Of a DNA stretch of 64,000 bases, positions 41,766-50,158 are shown piece after piece. Source of the stretch: an uncultured Anaerolineae bacterium. GTDB lineage: Bacteria; Chloroflexota; Anaerolineae; Promineifilales; Promineifilaceae. The number at the start of each line of letters is the position of its first letter. Positions within the stretch are counted from its first letter, which is position 1. Below the pieces are notes generated by a model, which saw nothing but the letters and a program-made list of their open reading frames with translations, had not been told where the DNA came from and ran no database searches. The DNA is taken from positions 186,001 through 250,000 of the forward strand of contig CAJQMR010000005.1 in the NCBI GenBank assembly GCA_905479495.1. The letters are read 5' to 3'. Both the position numbers and the translations under genes were made by a program.

Positions 41766-42209
41766 ATGAAACAAACAACGAAACAAGATGGACAAGGTTT
41801 GGTGGAATACGCCCTTATTTTGGTGTTGGTGGCGGTTGTGGTCATGGCCATTCTCACCGTATTGGGCCCCCAGGTTGGGAATGTGTTCAGCCGGGTCGTG
41901 AGCGGCTTAGGCGGTGTGACGACAAATAATAATGGTGGTGGTGGCGGCAATGGAAATCCCAGCGAGGCAACGGTAACGGCCGTTACCGCCTGGCGTGCCG
42001 ACGGAACCACGGACGTTGTTGTTACCGTTTCTGTTTCAGCCAGTACAAACGTGACTGTGGAGGATTCTCAAAGTGGTAAATCGACCAGTGTGAGCTGTAA
42101 TCCAGACTGCACAGTTACGTTGCCTGCGGTTGGCCCCGATCCGGGTAGCGTTACCGCAACAGCTGATGGAGGCAGCAGCATGGCAGCCTCTTACCCAGCG
42201 CAAAATTAA
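41766..42209 (+). CDS. Flp-type IVb pilin with C-terminal Ig-like domain
   Basis: 147 residues from ATG 41766 (GAGG upstream). The prepilin site DG|QGLVEYALIL has Glu and Tyr at +5 and +6, followed by a hydrophobic helix VLVAVVVMAILTVLG. Unlike ordinary Flp pilins (50-70 residues) it continues through a Gly/Asn linker into about 90 residues of beta-rich sequence (TVTAVTAWRADGTTDVVVTV) with one Cys pair (SCNPDC). A pilin presenting an adhesive or structural domain. No tad assembly genes are in the window. Confidence 0.8.
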   Translation: MKQTTKQDGQGLVEYALILVLVAVVVMAILTVLGPQVGNVFSRVVSGLGGVTTNNNGGGGGNGNPSEATVTAVTAWRADGTTDVVVTVSVSASTNVTVEDSQSGKSTSVSCNPDCTVTLPAVGPDPGSVTATADGGSSMAASYPAQN

Positions 42210-42315
42210 AATGGTATTATTATGCTTGGAGAGTTGTAAGCGCCAGTCTTATCACTTTTAACCCTTTATTTTCTGTAATTTTTCTTATTCTCTCTGTGAT
42301 TTTGGGAGGAAGCCA

Positions 42316-42501
42316 ATGAATAATGAACAAAAACAATTAGCCCAGGGATTGGTGGAGTATGCCCTCATTTTGGTGTTGGTCGCCGTTGTTGTGATCGGCA
42401 TTCTAACGATACTGGGCCCGCAAATTGGGAACATTTTTAGCCGTCTGGTCGCGCCATCTTATTGTGGCAGCTGCATCTGCGGCACATCAATTTGTAATTA
42501 G
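42316..42501 (+). CDS. Small Flp-type IVb pilin with Cys-rich tail
   Basis: 61 residues, GGGAGGA before ATG. QGLVEYALILVLVAVVVIG matches the preceding pilin almost exactly, but the residue before the cleavage site is Ala rather than Gly. The C-terminus SYCGSCICGTSICN has four Cys, which could crosslink subunits or bind a metal. Evidently a tandem paralogue. Confidence 0.8.
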   Translation: MNNEQKQLAQGLVEYALILVLVAVVVIGILTILGPQIGNIFSRLVAPSYCGSCICGTSICN

Positions 42502-42552
42502 TAAGCGGCCAACAATAAGTTCCCTTTCAGTTGGGTGCTTAGCGCGGGTTAT

Positions 42553-42582
42553 TTGTCACATTTGACTCTCCCTCGGTAAACT
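42553..42582 (+). promoter_or_regulatory. Promoter of the glycoside-hydrolase gene, leaderless
   Basis: TTGTCA (42553-42558), 18-bp spacer, TAAACT (42577-42582), then six bases and ATG 42589. No Shine-Dalgarno sequence precedes the ATG. Confidence 0.5.
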
Positions 42583-42588
42583 TGTGGC

Positions 42589-44388
42589 ATGAATCGAATA
42601 CGTTTTGTTTTGTTATGTCTACTTGTCTGCGGTCTGCTGACCGCAGTTCCGCAAAAAAGTATTGCAGCCCCCAGTGCTGTGCCCGCGTCAGCACCCGTAG
42701 ATTGGCGCTTTGGCGTCATTGAAAGCTACGAAAATCCAGCACAGGCCAATTCGTTAGGCGCGGCCTGGACGCGGGTGCGCTTTCAGTGGGCCGAAACGCA
42801 GGTGGGGGGGCCAGATACCTGGACCCCCAGCGTCAGCGAGGGTGAAATCAACGGCGAAATCGCTGCTGGGCGCACCGTGGTTGGCCTGCTCATCGGTATT
42901 CCTGATTGGGCGCGGGAGGGACAACTGCCGCGCGGCCTGCATTTGCCGCACACAGATCTAAACAACACCTGGGCTAATTTTGTGCGAGAGGCGGTGGGAC
43001 GGTATAACGGCCGTATCAACCATTGGATCATCTGGAATGAACCCGACGTCAACGATCCTAACGCGCCGGGATTTACCTGGGGCGGCTCTGTGCAAGATTT
43101 TTTCCAGCTGCAGCGCACCGCCTATCTCGTTGCCAAAGAAGTTAATCCCAACGCCACCATTCATCTGAGTGCCTTCACCTACTTCTGGAATCCCAACTAC
43201 ATTTACGATTATTTAGATGTTGTCGTGGCCGATCCCGCCGCGCCGGATAACAATTACTACTTTGACGCGCTCACCGCTCATCTCTACTTCCAACCAGACT
43301 CCATTTACAACATCATTCAGCAGTTTTATGGCGCGGTTGGCAGCCGGGGCATCCCTTGGAAGCCGGTTTGGCTGGTGGAAACGAACGCGCCCCCGATTGA
43401 TGATCCCGCCTGGCCGGTGTCTAATTGGACGTTCCGGGTGTCACAGCAGGAGCAGGCGGCGTTTATTCCCCAGGCGTTTGCTGTGGGGCTGGCCGCCGGG
43501 GCACAGCGCATTGGCGTTTACAAGATGCAGGACACGGCCGATGACGTAGCGGCCAATCCAGAGCCGTTTGGCCTCCTGCGCATGGATGGTTCACGCCGTC
43601 CAGCCTTCACAACGTACCAGGTGGCGGTGCAATATCTGGCGGGCATGCAGGGCGTGAAGCGAGAAGAGTGGGGGCATTGGGGCCAAATTCGGCTGGATCA
43701 GGGCACCCACGCCACAACGGTGCTGTTTTCCCGCCTCCCGGCCCCCCAGACCGTAGAGGTTGCGTCTGAGGCGGCTACGGCCGTTCTGGTAGACATGTGG
43801 GGCAGCCGCCAAACCATTTCGGCCAGTGATGGCGTGTTTACCGTGGAACTCTCTGGCGCAATTTGTGCACAAACGGCCGGGGACTACTGCATGATTGGCG
43901 GCCCCGTTTATTATCTGGTGCAGTCACTGGATGGTGGTTCAGTGGCGGCCCCACCGCCTGTGAGCGGGCCACCTGCCGTAGAGAATCCCCCTGCGGCAAC
44001 AGCCACGATTGATCCTGATGCGCCGACAGCGTTACCGGAAGAAACACTCACGCCTGCGCCCACCAATACGGCAGAACCGACAGCGGAGCCGACGGAGACG
44101 TCAACGCCCAAGGCAACCGTGACGCGACGCCCCACACAGACACCAACCGCAACCGCGACGGCCACGGCATCACCTACGGCCGTTCCTACTGAAACAGTTT
44201 CTCCAGCGCCAACGGCCGTTCCGGCCACAGAAGTGGCCGTGTTGCCGCCGACGCCCGTACCCAATCAAGAAGCGGTTGTTGATACGGCCGAATCCGGCAG
44301 GAACCTGACGCCCCTGTTGCTGGGCGTGGCTGGTTTGCTGATCTTGGGCATTGGTGGCTGGTGGTGGAACGGCCGTCGCCAATCGTAA
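42589..44388 (+). CDS. Secreted, membrane-anchored TIM-barrel glycoside hydrolase
   Basis: 599 residues. Signal peptide (IRFVLLCLLVCGLLTAV). The barrel (about 40-350) has the acid/base motif NHWIIWNEPDVND (Glu near residue 151) and a candidate nucleophile in VWLVETNAPP (near 264), as in clan GH-A (GH39/GH5-like). A beta-sandwich region follows, then a Thr/Pro-rich linker of about 110 residues and a C-terminal helix with WWWNGRRQS, so the enzyme is tethered to the membrane. Polysaccharide substrate unknown. Confidence 0.8.
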   Translation: MNRIRFVLLCLLVCGLLTAVPQKSIAAPSAVPASAPVDWRFGVIESYENPAQANSLGAAWTRVRFQWAETQVGGPDTWTPSVSEGEINGEIAAGRTVVGLLIGIPDWAREGQLPRGLHLPHTDLNNTWANFVREAVGRYNGRINHWIIWNEPDVNDPNAPGFTWGGSVQDFFQLQRTAYLVAKEVNPNATIHLSAFTYFWNPNYIYDYLDVVVADPAAPDNNYYFDALTAHLYFQPDSIYNIIQQFYGAVGSRGIPWKPVWLVETNAPPIDDPAWPVSNWTFRVSQQEQAAFIPQAFAVGLAAGAQRIGVYKMQDTADDVAANPEPFGLLRMDGSRRPAFTTYQVAVQYLAGMQGVKREEWGHWGQIRLDQGTHATTVLFSRLPAPQTVEVASEAATAVLVDMWGSRQTISASDGVFTVELSGAICAQTAGDYCMIGGPVYYLVQSLDGGSVAAPPPVSGPPAVENPPAATATIDPDAPTALPEETLTPAPTNTAEPTAEPTETSTPKATVTRRPTQTPTATATATASPTAVPTETVSPAPTAVPATEVAVLPPTPVPNQEAVVDTAESGRNLTPLLLGVAGLLILGIGGWWWNGRRQS

Positions 44389-44482
44389 TTTGCGTATCCG
44401 CCCAGCCGTAAACGGCCTGGGCTAGTTGGGGAAGCCTCTTTGCGGCTAAATGGGCAGCCCCCTAAGGGCTTCCAAATAATAT

Positions 44483-44502
44483 CCGGGGGATTCATCCCCC
44501 GG
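44483..44502. repeat. Hairpin CCGGGGGA-ttca-TCCCCCGG
   Basis: A perfect 8-bp stem in the gap after the glycoside-hydrolase gene, next to a GCAGAAAGAATCTGCGGCTAC repeat that abuts the start of the next gene. An additional stem, GCCCAG/CTGGGC, lies at about 44400-44423. Confidence 0.6.
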
Positions 44503-44545
44503 CGGCGTGGCGCAGAAAGAATCTGCGGCTACAAATGGAGCGATT

Positions 44546-45847
44546 TTGAAGATTCGTATTGCAATGATAATCATAGTTGCGAATGGCTTGTTAGGTTTGG
44601 CTGCGCCGCTGCAAGCACAAAGTGACATTACCGTTACCCAAAATGAAGCGCTGGTGGATTTTCCGCAGTCGGTGACGTTCCAGTTGGAACTGGCTGATGC
44701 CAGCGACGTGGCCAGCGTGAGTCTGGTTTATGACGTGGACCGGTTGAGCTGCTTGGAAGCCAATACGGCCGTTCCCGTCGAACTCAATGGCAACCGGGCA
44801 GAATGGACCTGGGAAATGGTCCGCTCCGGCAATCCACCGCCGGGAGCAACCCTAAGTTGGCAGTGGCAAATCACCGACCGCAGAGGCAATGTCACTACCA
44901 CGCCAGGCCAAAGCCATACCTTTGTAGATGATCGCTTTGATTGGCAAACCGTTTCTGCCCCCAATATTCGCCTGCACTGGTACGAAGGGGATGAGGTGGG
45001 GCCAATGCTGCTGGATGCGGCCGTGGCTGGGCTAGACCGATTGCAAAACGAGATGGGGATCACCCTGGATAGTGAAGTGCAGCTCTTCATCTACGAAGAA
45101 TCCAACGATATGCGGGATGCGGTGCTGTACATTCAGGATTGGGCTGGCGGTGTGGCTTTTAGCGATTACAACATCATCCTCATTGGCGTGCCGCCGCGTA
45201 TTGCCGAAAGCTGGGGCAAGCCTACCGTACGCCATGAGTTGGCCCATCTGGTCATTGGGCAGTTTGGCCGCAGCTGCGTGGGTGGCAGCCGCCCTACCTG
45301 GCTTAATGAAGGGCTGGCGGTTTATGCTGAGGGGGAACCGAGCGAATCGATTCAAGAAGACCTGGCCAGAGGCATAGAAAACAACAGTTTTGAACCGGTA
45401 CGCAGCCTGAATGGCGCTTTTTCTTCGCATGGGCCAGAGGCGGGCATTGCCTACAGTCAGAGCTACAGCGTGGTGAAATTTCTGCTAGAAAGTTACGGAC
45501 AAGCGCAAATGCAAGATCTGCTGCTCACCCTGGCGCAGGGCACCGGCTACGATGAGGCGCTGGAAGCGGTTTACGGCTTCAATGTCGATGGGCTGGAGCT
45601 GGCGTGGCGTAAAAGTTTGAATTTGCCACCACGGGAGATTCCGCCCACGCCAACGGCCGTATCCGCCCAAGCTGTCCCCACGATTGAACCGTTTGGCTTG
45701 CCTGAATCTGTACCGACCGAAACGGCTGCGGCGGCAACGGCCGTTCCGCCAGCCACAACCAACAATCCCGGCGGGGGCATCTGCAACCTCACCGCCTTTC
45801 CCCTGCTGCTCATCGGCGTTGGGCTGGTGCTTCGGAGGCGCAAATGA
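44546..45847 (+). CDS. Secreted peptidase MA-like gluzincin with CTERM-like tail
   Basis: 433 residues from TTG 44546 (GGAG five bases upstream), which gives a normal signal peptide (KIRIAMIIIVANGLLGLAAP). A longer frame from GTG 44507 would run through a repeat and is rejected. Zinc motif VRHELAHLVIG (His-Glu-x-x-His near residue 230) with the third ligand in PTWLNEGLAVYAEG. After a Thr/Pro linker the protein ends GGGICN, a hydrophobic stretch and LVLRRRK, the tripartite pattern of CTERM sorting signals. Its TGA overlaps the ATG of the binding-protein gene. Confidence 0.8.
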   Translation: MKIRIAMIIIVANGLLGLAAPLQAQSDITVTQNEALVDFPQSVTFQLELADASDVASVSLVYDVDRLSCLEANTAVPVELNGNRAEWTWEMVRSGNPPPGATLSWQWQITDRRGNVTTTPGQSHTFVDDRFDWQTVSAPNIRLHWYEGDEVGPMLLDAAVAGLDRLQNEMGITLDSEVQLFIYEESNDMRDAVLYIQDWAGGVAFSDYNIILIGVPPRIAESWGKPTVRHELAHLVIGQFGRSCVGGSRPTWLNEGLAVYAEGEPSESIQEDLARGIENNSFEPVRSLNGAFSSHGPEAGIAYSQSYSVVKFLLESYGQAQMQDLLLTLAQGTGYDEALEAVYGFNVDGLELAWRKSLNLPPREIPPTPTAVSAQAVPTIEPFGLPESVPTETAAAATAVPPATTNNPGGGICNLTAFPLLLIGVGLVLRRRK

Positions 45848-47547
45848 TGGGAGATATAAGCGGAACACAGAGGGGCACAGAGAACCCGCAGAGCTACACA
45901 GAGAAATCTCTTTTTTCTCAGCGCACCTCTGTGTCTGCTCTGCGAAACTCTGCGTTCCTGAAAAAATCTTTACTTTTAGTCACCCTTTCTTTTTTCCTGC
46001 TCAATTGCCAACTGGTAAGCCGCGCACCGCAGCTACTGCAAAATGAGGCTGACATCGACCGGGATGACGCGATCTTCTTATTGGGTGGCCAGCCGCGCAC
46101 CCTGGACCCGGCAAAAACCATTGGCGGCCCGGATGGCCCGCTGGGGCTGATCTTCTCCGGGCTGGTGACGTTGGACAGTGATTTGCAGGTGCAGCCGGAG
46201 TTAGCCGCTGGTTGGGAAGTGAGCGATGATGGACTGATCTACACTTTCTACCTGCGCAAAAATGTGCTGTTTCATAGTGGACGGCCGTTCACTGCCCAAG
46301 ACGTCATTTTTAGCTGGGAACGCGCCGCCAATCCCGCCATTGGCTCCGACACAGTGCAAACATACCTGGGTGACATCGCTGGTATTCAAGCCGTGATTGA
46401 TGGTGAAACCGAACAAATCAGCGGCTTGCGGGCGATTGATGAATACACCTTAGAAGTGCAGCTCACCGCGCCTGTGGTTTACTTTTTGCAGAAGCTGGCC
46501 TACCCGGTGGCTTTTGTGGTGGATAGCGAGACTGTAGACGGCCGTAACTGGGAATATGCACCCAACGGCACCGGCCCATTTCGTTTGCAAAGCTGGACAG
46601 ACGATGAAGAAATCATCCTGGTGCGCAATGACAGCTACTACCTGGAACCGGCCCGCGTGCGCCACATCGTTTACGATTTGGGGCCAGGGCTGGCATTGTC
46701 GCAGTATGAAAATGGCGAGATTGACCTGGTCGGCGTTGGTGGGGCCAACCTGGACCGCGTGGAAGACCCCAATAATCCGCTGCACGATCAGCTTCAGCTG
46801 GGCGTCAGTCTCTGTACCTCAACGATTGGCCTGAATACGCAAATCGCTCCGTTTGACGACGTGCGGGTGCGCCAGGCGTTTAACTACGCCCTGGACAAGG
46901 AACTGCTCATTGAAACGTTCTCCGGTGGGGATGCGCTGGTGGCTACTGGCTCTTTGCCGCCGGGAATGCCAGGCTACACAGACGACCCCAATCGTGGCTA
47001 CCCCTTTAACCCGGCCAAAGCCAACCAGCTTTTGGACGAGGCGGGTTACGCTGACCGCAGTACTTTTCCTGTATTGACCTACACGACATCTGGGTATGGG
47101 GATGTTGGGGGGTATGAAACGGCCGTCATCTCCCTCTGGCAAGAAACGTTGGGCGTCACCATCCAGCCTGTGGTGGTAGACCCGTTCATTTATTACGATG
47201 AGCTGTACGCGGGCAATACGGGCAACTTTTACAGCAGCGGCTGGTGTGCCGACTATCCCGACCCGCAAAATTTCCTCGATGTTTTGTACTATAGCGGCTC
47301 GCAGCAAAACATCGGCCGTTATGTCAATCTACAGGTGGATGCCTTGCTGGAACAGGCCCGCATTGAACGCGATGTGCCGACGCGCCTGGCGCAGTACGCC
47401 GAAATTGAGCGGCGCATCGTGGCCGACGCGCCCGTCGTGTTTGTCAGCCACGCTTTGCAAGCCGCTCTCGTCAGCCCCGATTTGGACGGTTATGTCCTCA
47501 CCCCGCTGGGCGTGCGCCAATGGCACCGCGTGGGCGTTGATCGGTAA
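45844..47547 (+). CDS. Peptide/oligopeptide-binding lipoprotein (SBP_bac_5)
   Basis: 567 residues from ATG 45844 (ATGA overlap), or 538 from GTG 45931. Lipobox LSFFLLNC marks a membrane lipoprotein; the body has GQPRTLDPAKTIGG, AAGWEVSDDGLIYTFYLRK, GTGPFRLQSWTDDEEIILVR and VRQAFNYALDKELLIE, all family-5 landmarks. No permease or ATPase genes adjoin. The first 29 residues from ATG 45844 are the translation of a CACAGAG repeat; starting at GTG 45931 gives a signal peptide of normal length, so the true start is undecided. Confidence 0.88.
   Translation: MMGDISGTQRGTENPQSYTEKSLFSQRTSVSALRNSAFLKKSLLLVTLSFFLLNCQLVSRAPQLLQNEADIDRDDAIFLLGGQPRTLDPAKTIGGPDGPLGLIFSGLVTLDSDLQVQPELAAGWEVSDDGLIYTFYLRKNVLFHSGRPFTAQDVIFSWERAANPAIGSDTVQTYLGDIAGIQAVIDGETEQISGLRAIDEYTLEVQLTAPVVYFLQKLAYPVAFVVDSETVDGRNWEYAPNGTGPFRLQSWTDDEEIILVRNDSYYLEPARVRHIVYDLGPGLALSQYENGEIDLVGVGGANLDRVEDPNNPLHDQLQLGVSLCTSTIGLNTQIAPFDDVRVRQAFNYALDKELLIETFSGGDALVATGSLPPGMPGYTDDPNRGYPFNPAKANQLLDEAGYADRSTFPVLTYTTSGYGDVGGYETAVISLWQETLGVTIQPVVVDPFIYYDELYAGNTGNFYSSGWCADYPDPQNFLDVLYYSGSQQNIGRYVNLQVDALLEQARIERDVPTRLAQYAEIERRIVADAPVVFVSHALQAALVSPDLDGYVLTPLGVRQWHRVGVDR
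45866..45955. repeat. CACAGAG-family inverted repeat forming the start of a gene
   Basis: ACACAGAGGGGCACAGAG and CACCTCTGTGTCTGCTCTG are imperfect inverse arms, as in the intergenic copies at 10764-10832 and 22918-23004. Here the element lies within the open frame of the binding protein. Confidence 0.6.
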
Positions 47548-47703
47548 TTGGTAATCAGTGAACGGTAAACGGTCCTCCATTGCACCTGTCATGCCTGTGT
47601 AGGCATCCATCTTCATTGCAGGGCTGCCCTCCTGGGTTGGGAGAAGACCTTTTCTTGCGCTGGTTGCCTTCCCTTGTAGACGATACAATCCCCCGTTTAC
47701 GTT

Positions 47704-48408
47704 ATGATTGTGATGCTGATTGTTTTCTTGGCCATTTTTGTGCAGGCGGCTTCTGGGTTTGGCCTGGCACTGGTCTCTATGCCGTTGCTGGTGAGCGTGA
47801 TTGGGGTGGGTACGGCCACGCCGTTGGTGGCCGTGATTGGCATCACGGCAGAAGTTTTTTTGCTGCGTCGCTACTGGCACGCTTTGAATTTTTCGGCTGT
47901 GAAGCGGCTCTCCCTGGCTTCGATTATTGGCATTCCCCTGGGGGTGTTTGTGCTGCGTGAGGTAGACGGCCGTATCATCACCACCATTTTGGGCTTCATC
48001 GTGACCGGGTATGCCCTGTACGCTTTATTTGCCCCACGCCTGCCACAGCTGCGCCAGCCTGGCTGGGCCTACGGCTTTGGTTTTTTGGGTGGCGTGTTGA
48101 GTGGGGCCTACAACACCAGCGGTCCGCCGGTGATTATTTACGGCACCTGCCGCCGCTGGGAGCCAACAACCTTTAAGGGCAATTTACAGGCGTATTTTTT
48201 ACTCAACAGCTTTTTTACCTTGACGGCTCATGCCCTTAGCGGCAATTTTACGGCCGTTGTCTGGCAAAATTATTTGTGGGCGCTGCCAGGCATTGTTTTA
48301 GGCTTGGTTATAGGGCGTTGGGTAGACGGCCGTTTGGCCCCCGAGAAGTTTCGTAAAGGGGTGCTGTTTCTCCTGATCCTGCTGGGAATTCGGTTGATCG
48401 TGGGGTAG
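47704..48408 (+). CDS. TSUP (TauE/SafE) family anion exporter
   Basis: 234 residues with about eight helices: FVQAASGFGLALVSMPLLV, GIPLGVFVLREVDGRII and GVLSGAYNTSGPPVIIYG are the duplicated TSUP motifs. These carry sulfite, sulfoacetate or related anions. A TACAAT lies 14 bases before ATG 47704, predicting a leader of only about 8 nt and no Shine-Dalgarno site. The 156-bp gap before it holds no gene. Confidence 0.85.
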   Translation: MIVMLIVFLAIFVQAASGFGLALVSMPLLVSVIGVGTATPLVAVIGITAEVFLLRRYWHALNFSAVKRLSLASIIGIPLGVFVLREVDGRIITTILGFIVTGYALYALFAPRLPQLRQPGWAYGFGFLGGVLSGAYNTSGPPVIIYGTCRRWEPTTFKGNLQAYFLLNSFFTLTAHALSGNFTAVVWQNYLWALPGIVLGLVIGRWVDGRLAPEKFRKGVLFLLILLGIRLIVG

Positions 48409-48434
48409 CACACGTAAAAGAATAGTGAAACAGC

Positions 48435-48463
48435 TTGTTGAAAAAGTGAGAACTCATTACACT
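48435..48463 (+). promoter_or_regulatory. Promoter giving a leaderless mRNA
   Basis: TTGTTG (48435-48440), 17-bp spacer, TACACT (48458-48463), seven bases, ATG 48471. No Shine-Dalgarno sequence. Confidence 0.45.
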
Positions 48464-48470
48464 GTCGCCT

Positions 48471-49649
48471 ATGGATGAGCAAGAAGCGGTGAACGAAGAA
48501 GTTGCCGAGCAAGCGGCTGAGAAAGCGTCAAGAAGGCCTGTAAAACGGCGGCGACGCCAGCCGGAACGGCGCTATCGGTTTGGCCCGCATAAACGGCAGC
48601 CGTTGCCGCAGCTGCGCTATTGGCGTGAGGCGCTGTTGGTGGTTTTTCTGTTAACGGCCGTTCTCTTCCTCATCAATCCATTTCCCCGACTGGCTCAAGC
48701 CCGGGCAACGGTGTCACGTCCGCCCCAGCCCCTGGCAGTGACGCCGCCCGCCGAACCAGACGTTGGGTACTGCATTGTGGGGAACTTCCAGGAATGGAAC
48801 GGCCGTAGTACGCCGCTGGTAGATGATGGCACAGAAGGTGATCGTACCGCAGGGGATGGCATCTATTCACGCACGGTGATCTTTGCGGAACCGGATCGCT
48901 ATTTATGGCGCGTCATGCCTTGTGGTCAATGGGAGACGGCCGTTCCCGAAAAATCTGCCTGGGTTTTTGTCACCTCACCGAACCAGCCCATCACTTTCAC
49001 CTTTAATCCCGCCATGCCTCCCAGTAATTTGTGGCCGCGCAGCTACGCACTTACCGCGAATGACACATTGCCAGCTCGTGTTGTGGCGGTTGGTTCCTTC
49101 CAGGCCAAACGGTGGGACAGCGAGGATGCCAGAACGGCCATGGAGCCCATCGGCAACGGCCGGTATCAGTTGGCCACCCGAATACCGCTGCCCAATACCT
49201 ATGAAACCTATGTTGGTATCCAGGGACGAAACGAGGGCATTGGGGCCAGCGGCCGTTCTTTGGAACCAATCCCCTTAGAGTTTACGACCGAATTTCCGGC
49301 AGAGATGATCGTCATTCAATATGATGCGCGTACGGATCGCATTGCGGTGCTATCGGGCATGCCATGGTGGCTCAGTTGGCTCAGCTTTGGCTGGGGAGCC
49401 AGAATTATTGCCGGGATTTCCATCTTGGGCATTTTTCTGTTAGGTTCCCAAATCGGCTACCGTCGGGTTGTTTTGCGGCCCGACTGGCAGTACAACGCGG
49501 GCTGCCCCACTTGCGAGGCACATGACCTTCAGCGCATCAGTCGAGAAACCTCAGATTATCTGCTGAGTTTAATCGGTGTGCCGGTGCGCCGCTATAAATG
49601 TAACCAATGCGGCTGGGAAGGCCGCCGAATTTACCGCAAACATCACTGA
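48471..49649 (+). CDS. Two-TM protein with X25-like extracellular domains and C-terminal zinc ribbon
   Basis: 392 residues. Basic cytoplasmic start (PVKRRRRQPERRYRF), first helix (about 48-68), an extracellular part with two domains: YCIVGNFQEWNGRSTPLVDD with GDRTAGDGIYSR, and VVAVGSFQAKRWDSE with MEPIGNGRYQL, both like the X25/pullulanase-type Ig domains; a second helix (about 306-325) and a cytoplasmic zinc ribbon (CPTC, CNQC). It resembles a transmembrane sensor or scaffold, but no known family fits the whole. Confidence 0.7.
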   Translation: MDEQEAVNEEVAEQAAEKASRRPVKRRRRQPERRYRFGPHKRQPLPQLRYWREALLVVFLLTAVLFLINPFPRLAQARATVSRPPQPLAVTPPAEPDVGYCIVGNFQEWNGRSTPLVDDGTEGDRTAGDGIYSRTVIFAEPDRYLWRVMPCGQWETAVPEKSAWVFVTSPNQPITFTFNPAMPPSNLWPRSYALTANDTLPARVVAVGSFQAKRWDSEDARTAMEPIGNGRYQLATRIPLPNTYETYVGIQGRNEGIGASGRSLEPIPLEFTTEFPAEMIVIQYDARTDRIAVLSGMPWWLSWLSFGWGARIIAGISILGIFLLGSQIGYRRVVLRPDWQYNAGCPTCEAHDLQRISRETSDYLLSLIGVPVRRYKCNQCGWEGRRIYRKHH

Positions 49650-49651
49650 GA

Positions 49652-49699
49652 TCAGTAATCGGTAAAACAGGAATCAGTCACTGATCCACCGATTACTGA
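49652..49699. terminator. Bidirectional terminator-like hairpin
   Basis: TCAGTAATCGGT and ACCGATTACTGA form a 12-bp perfect stem with an inner ATCAGTCACTGAT stem, between two convergent genes. Confidence 0.6.
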
Positions 49700-49707
49700 C
49701 CGACTGC

Positions 49708-50058
49708 TTACTGTTGGGTTCGTAGCAAATCAATCGTCTCTACCGCATGCCGTAAATGAGGAATGACGATGCTGCCCCCCACAACCAGCGCCACATTGAG
49801 CGCATCCACAATTTCCTCGTCAGACCAGCCCGCGTCTACACATTGAATCAGGTGATAATCGATGCAGTCGTTGCAGCGCAGCACGGCGGAGGCGACAAGC
49901 CCGAGCAGTTCTTTGGTGTTGCCGGGCAACGGACCATCGCGGTAAGCGGCCGTATCCAAATTGAAAAACCGCTTAATGCCCAAATGGTCCAGGTCCATTA
50001 CCCGTTCATTCATCTTTTCTCGATAAGCCTGAAATTCGTCCAATCGTGTGGTAGACAT
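49708..50058 (-). CDS. AhpD-like / carboxymuconolactone decarboxylase family protein
   Basis: 116 residues, AAGGAG before ATG. The active-site motif LRCNDCIDYHLIQCVDAG has the CxxC and downstream His of AhpD-type peroxidase reductases; EEIVDALNVALVVGG completes the fold. Probably a small thiol-dependent antioxidant protein. Confidence 0.85.
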   Translation of the reverse strand: MSTTRLDEFQAYREKMNERVMDLDHLGIKRFFNLDTAAYRDGPLPGNTKELLGLVASAVLRCNDCIDYHLIQCVDAGWSDEEIVDALNVALVVGGSIVIPHLRHAVETIDLLRTQQ

Positions 50059-50078
50059 GCTTACTCCTTTTAAATGGG

Positions 50079-50128
50079 ACGCTGATTATCCTGATCTTCC
50101 TGATTAGGGTAATCAGGTAAATCAGCGT
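50079..50128. repeat. Inverted repeat with ACGCTGATT arms
   Basis: ACGCTGATT and AATCAGCGT border internal CCTGATT/AATCAGG stems. The start GGACGCTGATTA recurs at 63708-63719, upstream of the S9 peptidase gene. Confidence 0.5.
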
Positions 50129-50158
50129 TCTATTCATTTCCCTGCAATCTGAGGTTAT

